Positions 54,701 through 59,535 of a DNA stretch of 64,000 bases are shown piece by piece. Below the pieces are notes generated by a model, which searched no databases, was not told the DNA's origin, and saw only the letters and a program-made list of their open reading frames with translations. The position numbers were made by a program, and so were the translations under genes. Source of the stretch: Sipunculus nudus (Eukaryota > Annelida > Sipuncula > Golfingiida > Sipunculidae); contig CM049320.1 in assembly GCA_026874595.1 (NCBI GenBank), positions 10,577,464 to 10,641,463 on the forward strand, in the 5' to 3' direction. How positions within the stretch are numbered: position 1 is the first letter of the stretch; every line of letters starts with the position of its first letter.

Positions 54701-57700
54701 TTTGTCCATTGTCCAAATTTACTTCCATGTCTCAAAATGATCACGTTCCACGTAGACTGGATTCTTAACTTCAAGATGCTCTTAGAAAAATTAATTTTGT
54801 GCAATTTCTCAGAAAAGATATATGATCAGAAATGCAACAATTCATGTGGCACCTTTCAACACCCTTTCTCAAAGCGCGAGGTATTCTGTGCCACTAGAGA
54901 ATCCGTTCTTACCCACTAAAGATTCTGTGGTGCGACTGTAGAAATAGTGCCTACCATTCCAGACATGGGGTCTATTACAGTTGTTCTATTACTATTACTA
55001 TTACTTTCAATTTCTGATATTACTATTACTATTACCACATTTTATCTTCTATTACTATTACTATTACTATTACAGGGGTATCTATTACTATTACTATTAC
55101 ATGTACTTAAACTGATTGTAGGATTCTAGACCTTGCGCAGCCATGAGTGCTATAAACTAGCACTACAATCACATGTTTAAATAATATTAAAAGCAACTAT
55201 ATCATCCAGTTACCTACACAATTTTCTTATACTGTGTTATTGTCATTTACAAGAAGCCTAATAATACTGGAGATCTTTATTATTTCAGCTTCTTTGTTTT
55301 TTTTTTTAATATTTTGAAACCTCAATGATCGTTATTGGGGTGTTTCAAGTCGAAATTATAAGATAATTGTATAAACTCTTGAATACATGTAATTAAAAGC
55401 AACCCATTGTAAAGGCCTTGGCATATGTAAAATATTGATTTATAATCATTTGCATGCTTGTTCATTTTATATTATTTTCATATATATTTCACATAAATTT
55501 ATTATATAGTACATACTTCCGTTTCGATTTAATCTTCGTTCTCATAGTCAATAAATAAAGATGTAACTAAAAATTGTCTCCAGAGGAATTATTCGTGATT
55601 ATTGCATATTATTATTTAGTATCAAAGCTGACAATTCAGTCCTTTATGTATGTATCAGGAGAGGACTTTATGTAGGGCTGTGTCCTGTTTCCAAATCCTT
55701 ATAAATATATCCAATAAAAATACTGTTTACGTCAAGATTCTGGACAGAAACAAACTGGAGACAAAAGTACCCCATCTTCTCGGGTGTATATATTCATTTG
55801 GATGTGATGCCACATTTTATTCCATCACATAATACATCTCGAGAGTGACCAGAGAGGTGGTTAACTTTACAATAATGGAAGCAGGCATGGCTTTTATTTT
55901 TCAGGCATGCCCATCTTCATTGCAGCAAAACAAGCATAGGATAATTTAGGAATGTGGAGAGCGATTTAAACTTACATTAATTTTACAAAACAAATAAAAT
56001 ATTATTTAAATTTGGTATTAAACAATCTTGTACTTAAATTTTGTACACAACAGGATCTAATTATTTGATGTCAAAATTTATATATTTATATATAAATATA
56101 TATATTTTTTATATAAGATATTAAATAATAAAATATGAACAGTTACTTATATTCTCATATTATTTAATCAAATAAATTAATATCATGAAAAAATGGTTCA
56201 TTTAATTTTCAAAATGTAAATTAACATAATTTAAGATACTGAATGAAGGTCTGCAAAATTGGTACTATGAAATAACAGATAAGTATTAAAAGAATAGTTT
56301 TAAAAGAATATGTATATAAATTAACTAGATAATACATGTGCCTGCAGTATGACTTTATCCAAGTGATTGTAGTACTGGTCTGAGTTTATAGCATTGTAGG
56401 CTTCAGTACATTATGGGTAGTGAAAACACCATAAGCTTATCATGAACATTTTGGGTCTGCACTGTACCTGGTTCCATATTATATTTTTCTTGAATGATGT
56501 ATTATGCAATTTGTATGATTAAAATGCAAACTAGCTTGTGAAAACAAATCTAGGTACATTTCAGAATATGCATATGGATTGATGGATGTGAGATAAGATG
56601 TACATGTCACAATAATAAAACACTATATTTATCTGTCTCTTAACATCAAACATGCCTCTGTTTATCCATGGTTTACTAATCAAAGGTCAGATTGTGCCAG
56701 GTAACTTATTTGGCTGTGACCTACTCTGTCCAGTACTCTTATGTAATTAGCACCAGTGGTCACCAGCAATGTGGCAGCTGGCCAATGCTTGCCTCAACAA
56801 TAGGCACATCCTGGGCAGTTACTGGACAAGAACTGAGTCTGTTCAGCATTATTTGCTGATATGCTTAATGATCAAGGGGCTCACAGGAAGTAATAGAAAG
56901 TAATATGTATTACTCTATTACTTTGCCTTCTGTTTCTATTACTATTACTATTACAGCTCAAATTTTTGAGTCTATTACTATTACTATTACTATTACATGG
57001 AAAAAGCTGTAATAGTCTATTACTATTACTATTACTTATTACTATTACCCCATGTCTGTACCATTCTGGACTCTTTTTTTTCCACAACTGATACATGTTA
57101 ATTGTATCCTATAGCCTTTTCACTTATATCTTAGCCTGTAATAATTTATACGTTCTTCACGCAATTCAACTGGTTGTATCCGTCATTATACCTCCCTCTG
57201 CTTGTTTACACCATTTAGCTTATGTGCACGTCCTGTCTACGTCATTCACATACAAAGTGTTTCACCCTCGAGGCATTTATTTGCACACAGATCACGGCTA
57301 TCCTATGTATATTTGGTGTATTTCAAGGGTTAGGGTTTACAAATAAACCAGTGCTTCACCTTGTCCGCGCAAAGCCCGAGACGGAGTCCGCAGTTAACAA
57401 ACGGCCGAGGGTTAATTTTTTTAAGCTTTTTCTACGTCTGAGCGCTTCACGAAAAAGCTTAAAAAAATTAACCCTCAGCTGTTTGACGCATACACTTAAC
57501 AAAAATTAACCCTCATTTTAACAACTAAGACCAATGCTCAAGAGTAGATTTAAATATCCTCATTTGAATTGAACCATGGGCATGGTTTCCAACTCATCTT
57601 CTATGGCGCATTGGTAGCCCATAGGACATGTTATCACACGGTTGCTGGTTCAAGACCCGGTCAAGAGCTTCACAATTGCATGTTATGTGTACAAATAATT

Positions 57701-58132
57701 CATGAATTTCTCATTACAGGTTCGCCACCAGATGGAGACACAACAGACATACGAATAACAGACGAAACCACGTAGGAAATACTAGACATAGACCCCAAGA
57801 ACATTTTCCTTGACTATAACCATTTCCCCGTTGGCACTAATTCTATAGTCGCTCCTGGTATTCTATAAATAGTATAATTGTACCAAATATCAAAATCACA
57901 GGTTGCACTCAGACTGTCACTGTGTCAACTCAAACTGTCACAGGAATAAACGACATGAAAAACACACCTTCTTATCAATTCTCACTTCAAACAATTCATT
58001 GTCTTTCAGTGGTTCGCTACTTAGAACTACTCCGTTATTAAATTCCTGTGCTGGGTGGTTTCGAAATGCCGTTTTGTTTCCATTACTGACAACAACGTGC
58101 GACCCAGCACGACTGTGAAATGTATGCGGCAT
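12272..58132 (-). CDS. NEURL4: NEURL4 orthologue, complete gene, 26 coding exons
   Basis: Neuralized-like protein 4 is a scaffold of six NHR beta-sandwich domains with no RING. In mammals it works at centrosomes with the ubiquitin ligase HERC2 and limits CP110. The joined exons give 4242 nt (1413 residues plus stop), in phase at all 25 junctions. Each NHR ends in a DLYG motif followed by a beta strand. Approximate NHR limits are residues 4-165, 198-359, 410-571, 594-754, 787-949 and 992-1149. Residues 1176-1413 match the conserved C-terminal region, including [11 protein letters not shown] and the terminal [13 protein letters not shown]. The human protein, as I recall it, is about 1560 residues; the difference lies mostly in a missing Gly-rich N-terminus and shorter linkers. 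The start is the ATG at 58132, with TGA two codons upstream in frame and A at -3. Untranslated exons were not identified. Exon calls are from reading, not from transcripts. Confidence 0.96.
12477..13109 (-). other. NEURL4 intron 25
   Basis: No recognised element beyond a short C-rich patch near 12900-12920. Confidence 0.85.
13110..13260 (-). CDS. NEURL4: NEURL4 exon 25 (residues 1296-1345)
   Basis: Less conserved piece: [20 protein letters not shown], then a hydrophilic stretch, then [15 protein letters not shown]. The LSPTVRYAG motif matches human LSPSLQYAG. The acceptor is ATATTTCAG|GT and the donor ATGA|GTAAGT, phase 2. Confidence 0.92.
13261..13855 (-). other. NEURL4 intron 24 with (TA)n
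   Basis: Contains a TA microsatellite at 13777-13816, ending about 40 nt from the exon 24 donor. Nothing else recognised. Confidence 0.85.
13856..13971 (-). CDS. NEURL4: NEURL4 exon 24 (residues 1257-1295)
   Basis: Reads [20 protein letters not shown], then [18 protein letters not shown]. This corresponds to human [24 protein letters not shown]. The acceptor is TTTTCACAG|A and the donor ATGG|GTGAGT, phase 1. Confidence 0.95.
13972..14552 (-). other. NEURL4 intron 23
   Basis: AT-rich. Nothing recognised. Confidence 0.85.
14553..14691 (-). CDS. NEURL4: NEURL4 exon 23 (residues 1211-1256), Cys-rich motif
   Basis: Carries the hallmark [20 protein letters not shown] followed by [19 protein letters not shown]. 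The human counterpart is SLCYCESCRKLRGD...GEPPREYALPFGWCRF. The CxCxxC pattern and the later Cys pair suggest metal binding, which is an inference. The acceptor is CAATTTCAG|AG and the donor CTGAA|GTCAGT, phase 2. Confidence 0.94.
14969..15016. repeat. 48-bp nested palindrome in intron 22
   Basis: Outer arms AATATTAC/GTAATATT enclose TAACCTAGC..GCTAGGTTA around a TATAA loop. It lies about 80 nt from the exon 22 donor; a local RNA hairpin is possible. The rest of intron 22 (14692-15098) is unremarkable. Confidence 0.75.
15099..15203 (-). CDS. NEURL4: NEURL4 exon 22 (residues 1176-1210)
   Basis: Start of the conserved C-terminal region: [20 protein letters not shown], then [15 protein letters not shown], aligning with human KSCEYHALCSRF. 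The acceptor is TTTTTTTCAG|AG and the donor CCAG|GTATTT, phase 1. Confidence 0.92.
15478..15780. repeat. Left half of C-rich ~19-bp minisatellite (intron 21)
   Basis: Units of the form CTTCTTAATGCCACCCCCC with variable C runs. The same units reappear at 16678-17010, so the array is interrupted by unrelated sequence. Confidence 0.9.
16160..16480 (+). mobile_element. Partial copy of the GTATCCGCC TIR element
   Basis: Shares AGGTGGCGCCACCT (16201-16214), CCTATCCAAGATGTATA, AGTTCACATGTGACCCG, GGAGTTCTCCGGA and the right end GTTTTGGCAGATACA with the element at 2908-4055. The left inverted end is missing. It lies inside the block that splits the C-rich minisatellite. Confidence 0.75.
16678..17010. 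repeat. Right half of C-rich ~19-bp minisatellite (intron 21)
   Basis: Same orientation and unit as 15478-15780. The intervening ~900 bp has no such units. Confidence 0.9.
17341..17720. mobile_element. Partial relative of the TACCCCTT MITE (intron 21)
   Basis: Left end TACCCCTTTCACACA at 17341-17355 matches the 8152 element, and inner AATGGTTT blocks are shared in style. No right end found. The remainder of intron 21 (15204-18407) is anonymous. Confidence 0.5.
18408..18495 (-). CDS. NEURL4: NEURL4 exon 21 (residues 1147-1175)
   Basis: Last strand of NHR6 ([11 protein letters not shown]) and an acidic, Gln-rich tether ([18 protein letters not shown]) leading into the C-terminal region. The acceptor is TTCAG|GTAACC and the donor GAAA|GTAAGT, phase 1. 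Confidence 0.93.
18868..19470. repeat. Degenerate minisatellite in intron 20
   Basis: Repeated TGTCTTTTGTCCCTTATAAT-like units of roughly 35-45 bp with much decay, filling half of intron 20 (18496-19597). Nothing else recognised there. Confidence 0.75.
19598..19777 (-). CDS. NEURL4: NEURL4 exon 20 (residues 1087-1146)
   Basis: NHR6 end: [52 protein letters not shown]. The match to human EKFGPNLDT...DLYGQCEQV is very clear. The acceptor is TTATGACAG| and the donor CAG|GTATGT, phase 0. Confidence 0.97.
19843..20262. repeat. (TTA)n tracts in intron 19
   Basis: Two ATT/TTA trinucleotide tracts (about 19843-20000 and 20160-20262) separated by unique sequence. The second one is directly followed by a hairpin GCCTCC..GGAGGC at about 20264-20280, which may begin an interspersed repeat. 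Confidence 0.85.
20542..20700 (-). CDS. NEURL4: NEURL4 exon 19 (residues 1034-1086)
   Basis: NHR6 middle: [53 protein letters not shown]. The acceptor TTTTGTACAG| lies only about 34 nt from the poly(A) end of a LINE insertion. The donor is AAG|GTAAGA, phase 0. Confidence 0.96.
20737..21776 (-). mobile_element. 5'-truncated non-LTR retrotransposon (LINE) with 13-bp target duplication
   Basis: An A tail of about 21 nt (minus strand; plus-strand T run 20735-20755) marks the 3' end. The flanks share AATGTTAACACTT at 20724-20736 and 21777-21789. A minus-strand open frame runs from the truncation point near 21776 to the stop near 21123. It encodes the C-terminal end of a LINE reverse-transcriptase protein, with [19 protein letters not shown] and the zinc-knuckle-like [20 protein letters not shown]. 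The catalytic reverse-transcriptase part is absent, so this copy cannot move itself. The clean tail and exact duplication suggest a fairly recent insertion. It has the same orientation as NEURL4, inside intron 18. Confidence 0.9.
21900..21960 (-). repeat. tRNA-like 5' half (SINE fragment) in intron 18
   Basis: The minus strand carries a textbook A-box TAGCTCAGTGGTAGAGCAAGG-type sequence (plus 21930-21950, A-box core 21940-21950), but no clear B-box or acceptor stem follows. It is best read as a SINE remnant. Confidence 0.55.
22880..23114. repeat. ~230-bp inverted-repeat element in intron 18
   Basis: ATTGGGCCCCTTTAA near 22886 and TTAAAGGGGCCCATT near 23090 are mirror copies (14 of 15), with further weaker symmetry outside. 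The inside is anonymous. Confidence 0.55.
23202..23275 (+). mobile_element. End fragment of the GTGGTTGGCTT TIR family
   Basis: TACTGTGGTTGGCTTTATAT at 23205 on matches the left end of the 29448-30362 element. Only one end is present. Confidence 0.55.
23770..23940 (-). CDS. NEURL4: NEURL4 exon 18 (residues 977-1033)
   Basis: Acidic linker and the start of NHR6: [57 protein letters not shown]. It matches the human [20 protein letters not shown] region. The acceptor is GTCAG| and the donor CAG|GTAAAT, phase 0. Reading past the donor would give a longer but non-homologous frame. Confidence 0.95.
23941..26416 (-). other. NEURL4 intron 17
   Basis: Holds a short (TA)n at about 24878-24898, a duplicated TTTTGGAACAGCCC motif near 25088 and 25130, and a CTCTTGCTCTGATT-type low-complexity tract at 26165-26300. 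No exon or element with ends was recognised. Confidence 0.8.
26417..26548 (-). CDS. NEURL4: NEURL4 exon 17 (residues 933-976)
   Basis: End of NHR5 ([18 protein letters not shown]) and the following linker ([16 protein letters not shown]). The acceptor is TGTTTCAG|-like and the donor GAG|GTAAGA, phase 0 at both ends. Confidence 0.94.
26549..27248 (-). other. NEURL4 intron 16 with tRNA-derived SINE-like sequence
   Basis: The minus strand at 27085-27105 reads TGGTCTAGGGATAGAGCAC, an A-box-like tRNA head. The non-tRNA body probably runs to about 26840. The B-box is decayed. The rest is anonymous. Confidence 0.5.
27249..27347 (-). CDS. NEURL4: NEURL4 exon 16 (residues 900-932)
   Basis: A 99-nt NHR5 exon reading [20 protein letters not shown], then [13 protein letters not shown]. 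The acceptor is GTATATACAG| and the donor AAG|GTAAGT, with phase 0 at both ends, so it could be skipped without a frameshift. Confidence 0.95.
27348..27716 (-). other. NEURL4 intron 15
   Basis: Nothing recognised. Intron 14 (27930-28055) is the shortest intron at 126 bp; it contains a short fragment of the 2908-4055 element end near 27995-28020. Confidence 0.8.
27717..27929 (-). CDS. NEURL4: NEURL4 exon 15 (residues 829-899)
   Basis: NHR5 middle: [20 protein letters not shown], then a Ser/Ala/Pro-rich insertion loop, [20 protein letters not shown] and [10 protein letters not shown]. The loop corresponds to an insertion in human NHR5. The acceptor is GTTGAAG| and the donor GAG|GTAAGA, phase 0. 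Confidence 0.95.
28056..28195 (-). CDS. NEURL4: NEURL4 exon 14 (residues 782-828)
   Basis: Start of NHR5: [20 protein letters not shown], then [20 protein letters not shown] and FE. It aligns with the human RFHSTCGKNV segment. The acceptor is TTTTTTCAG|AC and the donor GAG|GTGAGC, phase 0. Confidence 0.95.
28196..29067 (-). other. NEURL4 intron 13
   Basis: Anonymous AT-rich sequence, with two similar CCATCAAATTAATGG / CCATGCTATTTTTTG segments of a possible old repeat. No exon. Confidence 0.75.
29068..29199 (-). CDS. NEURL4: NEURL4 exon 13 (residues 738-781)
   Basis: Closes NHR4 with [19 protein letters not shown], followed by the linker [20 protein letters not shown]. The acceptor is GCTTTCAG|AT and the donor GCAG|GTATGA, phase 1. 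Confidence 0.95.
29448..30362. mobile_element. ~0.9-kb TIR element in intron 12
   Basis: Left end TACAGTGGTTGGCTTTATAT and right end ATAACAAGCCAACCACAGTA are inverted copies, with CGG/CCG triplets just inside. Both sub-ends are rich in TTCGCGG/CCGCGAA. No transposase frame is evident, so it is probably non-autonomous. The rest of intron 12 (29200-31397) is anonymous. Confidence 0.75.
31398..31567 (-). CDS. NEURL4: NEURL4 exon 12 (residues 681-737)
   Basis: NHR4 continues with [40 protein letters not shown] and [17 protein letters not shown]. The acceptor is ATTTTTCAG|T and the donor CCTA|GTGAGT, phase 1. Confidence 0.95.
31840..32380. repeat. Degenerate 35-40-bp array abutting and overlapping exon 11 donor (intron 11)
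   Basis: Minus-strand units resemble GATACCTGGATGCTCAGGTG and recur about a dozen times, at roughly 32356, 32328, 32298, 32265, 32151, 32117, 32085, 32047, 32009, 31976, 31921, 31886 and 31849. The first unit is the 3' end of exon 11 itself together with its donor. Some units keep a donor-like AG|GTGAGA. Confidence 0.8.
32358..32436 (-). CDS. NEURL4: NEURL4 exon 11 (residues 655-680), between two tandem arrays
   Basis: A 79-nt exon reading [20 protein letters not shown], then DTWML, nearly identical in sense to human NHR4. The acceptor is CTTTATAG|GT and the donor CTCAG|GTAAGA (phase 2). A 20-bp minisatellite ends about a dozen bases before the acceptor. A degenerate array of 35-40-bp units resembling this exon's own 3' end starts at its donor. 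Confidence 0.96.
32447..33247. repeat. 20-bp minisatellite, about 40 copies (intron 10)
   Basis: Unit ATAACATAAACATAGAGGAG with few variants. Because 20 is not a multiple of three and the unit lacks stops on the minus strand, all three minus frames stay open, giving apparent ORFs of 289, 229 and 189 residues. They read as [20 protein letters not shown]-type repeats and are not genes. The array stops about a dozen bases short of the exon 11 acceptor. Confidence 0.97.
33645..33884 (-). CDS. NEURL4: NEURL4 exon 10 (residues 575-654)
   Basis: Linker plus the first half of NHR4: [57 protein letters not shown]. The DAI/SNR signature matches human NHR4. The acceptor is TTTATCTAG|GA and the donor GCAG|GTACTT, phase 1. 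Confidence 0.96.
33885..35377 (-). other. NEURL4 intron 9
   Basis: Contains the 237-bp tandem duplication listed separately. The rest is anonymous. Confidence 0.8.
34216..34692. repeat. 237-bp tandem duplication (intron 9)
   Basis: Two adjacent copies share CATGTATACCTTTAATATGC at 34220 and 34457 and stay alike to TCTAAGAGATTTTGG, with scattered substitutions. Confidence 0.9.
35378..35808 (-). CDS. NEURL4: NEURL4 exon 9 (residues 431-574), bulk of NHR3
   Basis: The longest exon carries almost all of NHR3 without a break: [105 protein letters not shown]. It is the best match to the human protein in the gene. The acceptor is TTTTCAG| and the donor CTCAG|GTAACA, phase 1. Confidence 0.97.
37541..37779. 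repeat. 119-bp tandem duplication (intron 8)
   Basis: ACAAGATTCTTATATCAT starts both copies (37542 and 37661). The copies differ at few positions. Confidence 0.9.
37970..39390 (+). repeat. Dimer of the ACGG/palindrome interspersed family
   Basis: Two units about 683 bp apart (TAATAAAA(G/T)CTACA at about 37981 and 38664; CATGGTCAAA..TTGGGCAAAA at about 38099 and 38782). Only the second keeps the ACGG runs (39289-39340) and the 31-nt terminal palindrome at 39355-39385 (TAGCTCAG..CTGAGCTA). Confidence 0.85.
39758..39872 (-). CDS. NEURL4: NEURL4 exon 8 (residues 393-430)
   Basis: Acidic linker ([15 protein letters not shown]) and the first strands of NHR3 ([20 protein letters not shown]). The acceptor is ATTTTTAG|AT. 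The donor is read as CCTAA|GTAAGT, leaving two bases (phase 2), which are completed to Lys by exon 9. Confidence 0.93.
39873..40413 (-). other. NEURL4 intron 7
   Basis: Nothing recognised. Confidence 0.85.
40414..40663 (-). CDS. NEURL4: NEURL4 exon 7 (residues 310-392)
   Basis: Closes NHR2 with [20 protein letters not shown] and [16 protein letters not shown]. It then gives a Gln- and Arg-containing linker ([20 protein letters not shown]) resembling the human linker at the same place. The acceptor is CTCTGTAG| and the donor CAAG|GTGAGG, phase 1. Confidence 0.95.
40664..44313 (-). other. NEURL4 intron 6
   Basis: Holds a GA-rich tract at 41020-41070 and an (AC)n(TA)n microsatellite at 42689-42741. 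Otherwise anonymous; no exon recognised. Confidence 0.8.
44314..44402 (-). CDS. NEURL4: NEURL4 exon 6 (residues 280-309)
   Basis: An 89-nt NHR2 exon reading [20 protein letters not shown], then SVFNLDELR. It aligns with the human segment around the CGILTNGK motif. The acceptor is TTCTTTAG|GA and the donor AGA|GTAAGT, leaving in phase 0. Confidence 0.95.
45820..45910 (+). mobile_element. tRNA-derived SINE head (intron 5)
   Basis: A-box TAGCACAGTGG at 45823-45833 and B-box GGTTCAAATCC at 45866-45876 with tRNA-like spacing, but no matching acceptor stem. Confidence 0.6.
46728..46861. mobile_element. 134-bp foldback element (intron 5)
   Basis: Arms of about 43 bp are mirror copies. The left arm begins TATGGCAAGGTTCTC and the right arm ends GAGAACCTTCCCATA. 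An inner perfect segment is CACCAGGGTGCGCACAGAGC on the left, mirrored on the right. The loop is about 45 bp. Likely a tiny MITE or foldback. Confidence 0.85.
48338..48830. repeat. Possible MITE with palindromic left end (intron 5)
   Basis: GTAAATGGGG (48338-48347) faces CCCCATTTAC (48354-48363), and GTGTAAATGAGG recurs near 48815. The interior is GC-richer than its surroundings (GAGCGCGC, GTACGCGCC). Boundaries are uncertain. Confidence 0.4.
49321..49432 (-). CDS. NEURL4: NEURL4 exon 5 (residues 243-279)
   Basis: Short NHR2 exon reading [20 protein letters not shown], then [17 protein letters not shown]. This is one of the most conserved stretches against human NEURL4. The acceptor is TTTCACAG| and the donor TCAG|GTCAGA, leaving in phase 1. 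Confidence 0.96.
49433..49877 (-). other. NEURL4 intron 4
   Basis: AT-rich. Nothing recognised. Confidence 0.85.
49878..50086 (-). CDS. NEURL4: NEURL4 exon 4 (residues 173-242)
   Basis: Holds the short linker between NHR1 and NHR2 and the start of NHR2: [39 protein letters not shown], then DEMFE. The acceptor is TTTTGCAG| and the donor GAG|GTAGAC. It leaves in phase 0 exactly before the FE|IRLD position used again in NHR5 and NHR6. Confidence 0.95.
50087..51051 (-). other. NEURL4 intron 3 with palindromic GGCTCTGTA motifs
   Basis: GGCTCTGTACTATATAC at 50703, GTAGTATATACAGAGCC at 50738 and a palindromic GGCTCGGTATATATACTACA..GAGCC at 50971-50995 are related. They could be the ends of a small element of about 290 bp. 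Confidence 0.5.
51052..51273 (-). CDS. NEURL4: NEURL4 exon 3 (residues 99-172)
   Basis: End of NHR1. It reads [20 protein letters not shown], then [15 protein letters not shown] and [16 protein letters not shown]. The acceptor is TTTCTAG|AT and the donor CAAG|GTGACA. The frame stays open for 29 more bases past the donor to a TGA, so the exact donor is inferred from phase matching with exon 4 (phase 1). Confidence 0.92.
51274..52924 (-). other. NEURL4 intron 2
   Basis: No element with clear ends and no further exon recognised. Confidence 0.8.
52925..53054 (-). CDS. NEURL4: NEURL4 exon 2 (residues 56-98)
   Basis: Middle of NHR1. It encodes [20 protein letters not shown], then [17 protein letters not shown]. 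The acceptor is TTTTGACAG| and the donor CAAAG|GTATTC. It enters in phase 0 and leaves in phase 1. Confidence 0.95.
54960..57058. mobile_element. Non-autonomous hAT-like DNA transposon, 8-bp target duplication
   Basis: Perfect 12-bp inverted ends CAGACATGGGGT (54960-54971) and ACCCCATGTCTG (57047-57058) are flanked by identical 8-bp sequences TACCATTC (54952-54959 and 57059-57066). An 8-bp target duplication with CA..TG ends is the hallmark of the hAT superfamily. Both subterminal regions are TATTAC hexanucleotide arrays (about 54970-55100 and 56920-57050). The 2.1-kb element has no transposase-like frame, so it would depend on another copy. Confidence 0.9.
57397..57486. repeat. Perfect 26-bp hairpin in intron 1
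   Basis: Arms 57407-57432 and 57451-57476 are exact inverted copies (GAGGGTTAATTTTTTTAAGC... and its mirror) around an 18-nt loop, with partial symmetry continuing about 10 bp outward. A third half-copy, TTAACCCTC, follows near 57508. Confidence 0.95.
57600..57670 (+). repeat. tRNA-like head (SINE remnant) in intron 1
   Basis: TGGCGCATTGGTAGCCCATA at 57604 on resembles a tRNA D-arm/A-box, and GGTTCAAGACC at 57647-57657 a B-box. No acceptor stem. Confidence 0.55.
57968..58132 (-). CDS. NEURL4: NEURL4 exon 1 (residues 1-55), start codon
   Basis: Encodes the start Met and the first half of NHR1, including [29 protein letters not shown] and [10 protein letters not shown]. The ATG is preceded in frame by TGA-AAG, so no longer reading frame is possible unless an acceptor lies immediately upstream. 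The donor is AAG|GTGTGT, phase 0. Confidence 0.93.
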
Positions 58133-58697
58133 CTTTCATTTCATTTTGTTGATAGATCCCTGCATTTCCGTTTCCTGTACTTGACAGGCCAGTACCGCAG
58201 TGAATGTAAGTATGGACTAAAACTAGGATGTCGACAGTCGGATGTCAATTACACATTTAATTGTTTTTACCTGTCCCCGACACATACAAAAATCCTTTCA
58301 CACATTGCATAATTCAGAGTACATGTATATTAATATACTTTATATTACACAGATAAAATGAGAGTAAATTTTTTTTTTCAAATAACCACATTGATTTTTT
58401 AAATTATTTCCTAAAATATCAAGGAAATGTAACAACAGAATATTTGCGGCATGGAATTGATAATTGATTGATCCTTAACAAATTTGCCTCGGTTTTGTGC
58501 GGTATAAACTGATGGAAAATTGTGATTTTATTAATTTACTTAGTGGCCTTTAAGCACAGAACACTTAATTTATGTATTTTAATGCATTTATATCATGAAA
58601 ATTTCCTCATTTGGGACGTCTATAAGGATTAAAAATATTTATCTACGATTTAAAAAACATATTTGTTAACCTAGGGTATATATCTTAAATATATAAA

Positions 58698-58734
<37 letters not shown>

Positions 58735-59166
58735 TTTTTATAGTAAAGTTATATAATTATATTCATAGTAATTTTAATTTTACGTTAAATATACTGCGGA
58801 AAGAGCCTTGCATTACATTGAACTATTACACGTGTGTAGTTTTGTCCTATAAATAAGGAAATTCTAGATAGAAATACATGTAATTTCTTAAATTTTGCAT
58901 GTCGTATTGTTTACTTAAGCAGTTATATAAAGGAATCAGCCTTATCACGGGGGATGGATCACATGTAACATATTCCCAATGGAAGATCACAGCTGACATC
59001 ATAAATGTAAAATCGTTGGCATAATTTGTTTGATGGATGGTGGACATGCGTCGAAATATATTTTGTATGAAAATTCTGAAATATTGATATTATTGACTTT
59101 TCATTAATAAATAATTGTGATTTTATATATAAATGTATTATTGTTATTTCAGTTCTAAATTACAAT

Positions 59167-59535
59167 TTAGGGGCGTATCCAGGAATTGGATTGGGGGAGG
59201 GGGTTATAGGCAACCCAGAGAAAACCTTGAAAAAGTCCTAATGTCATGAAAGGTTTGAATGACTTAAAAAAGGCTGGCAGCAGCTGAATAGAGGGTCCCT
59301 CTTGGAACCCCCCCCCCCCCCCACCCCCCCCCCCCCCCCCCTTCTCCTCTGGATCTGCCACTGCAATTTCTCCAGTTTTAAATTTGCCATGGTCACGGAT
59401 TTGGAAAGGGGAGGGGGTATAACCTTGGATGATTACTGAGAAAACCTTGAAAACCTTGAAGTCCTCAGGTCAGGAAAGGTTTAAAAAGACTTAAAAAGGG
59501 ACCCTCTTAGACCCCTCTCTGAATCCGCTACTGCA
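59167..59535. repeat. Two adjacent copies of a G/C-tract repeat
   Basis: 59167-59365 and 59385-59535 share GGGGAGGGGGT, GAGAAAACCTTGAAAA, GGAAAGGTTT, GACTTAAAAA, GGGACCCTC / GGGTCCCTC and CTGCAGTTTCTCCAGTTTT blocks. The first has a long C run (about 59310-59341). Related to 2030-2260. Confidence 0.7.

Larger units (their letters stand above)
53055..57967 (-). other. NEURL4 intron 1
   Basis: Contains a decayed end motif at 53092-53120, the hAT-like element, the 57407-57476 hairpin and a tRNA-like head at 57604. 53130-54950 is otherwise anonymous. Confidence 0.8.

Noticed and set aside
59310-59341. Long C run as a biological feature
   Set aside because: Homopolymer length at this site may be an assembly or sequencing artefact, so no meaning is given to its exact length.
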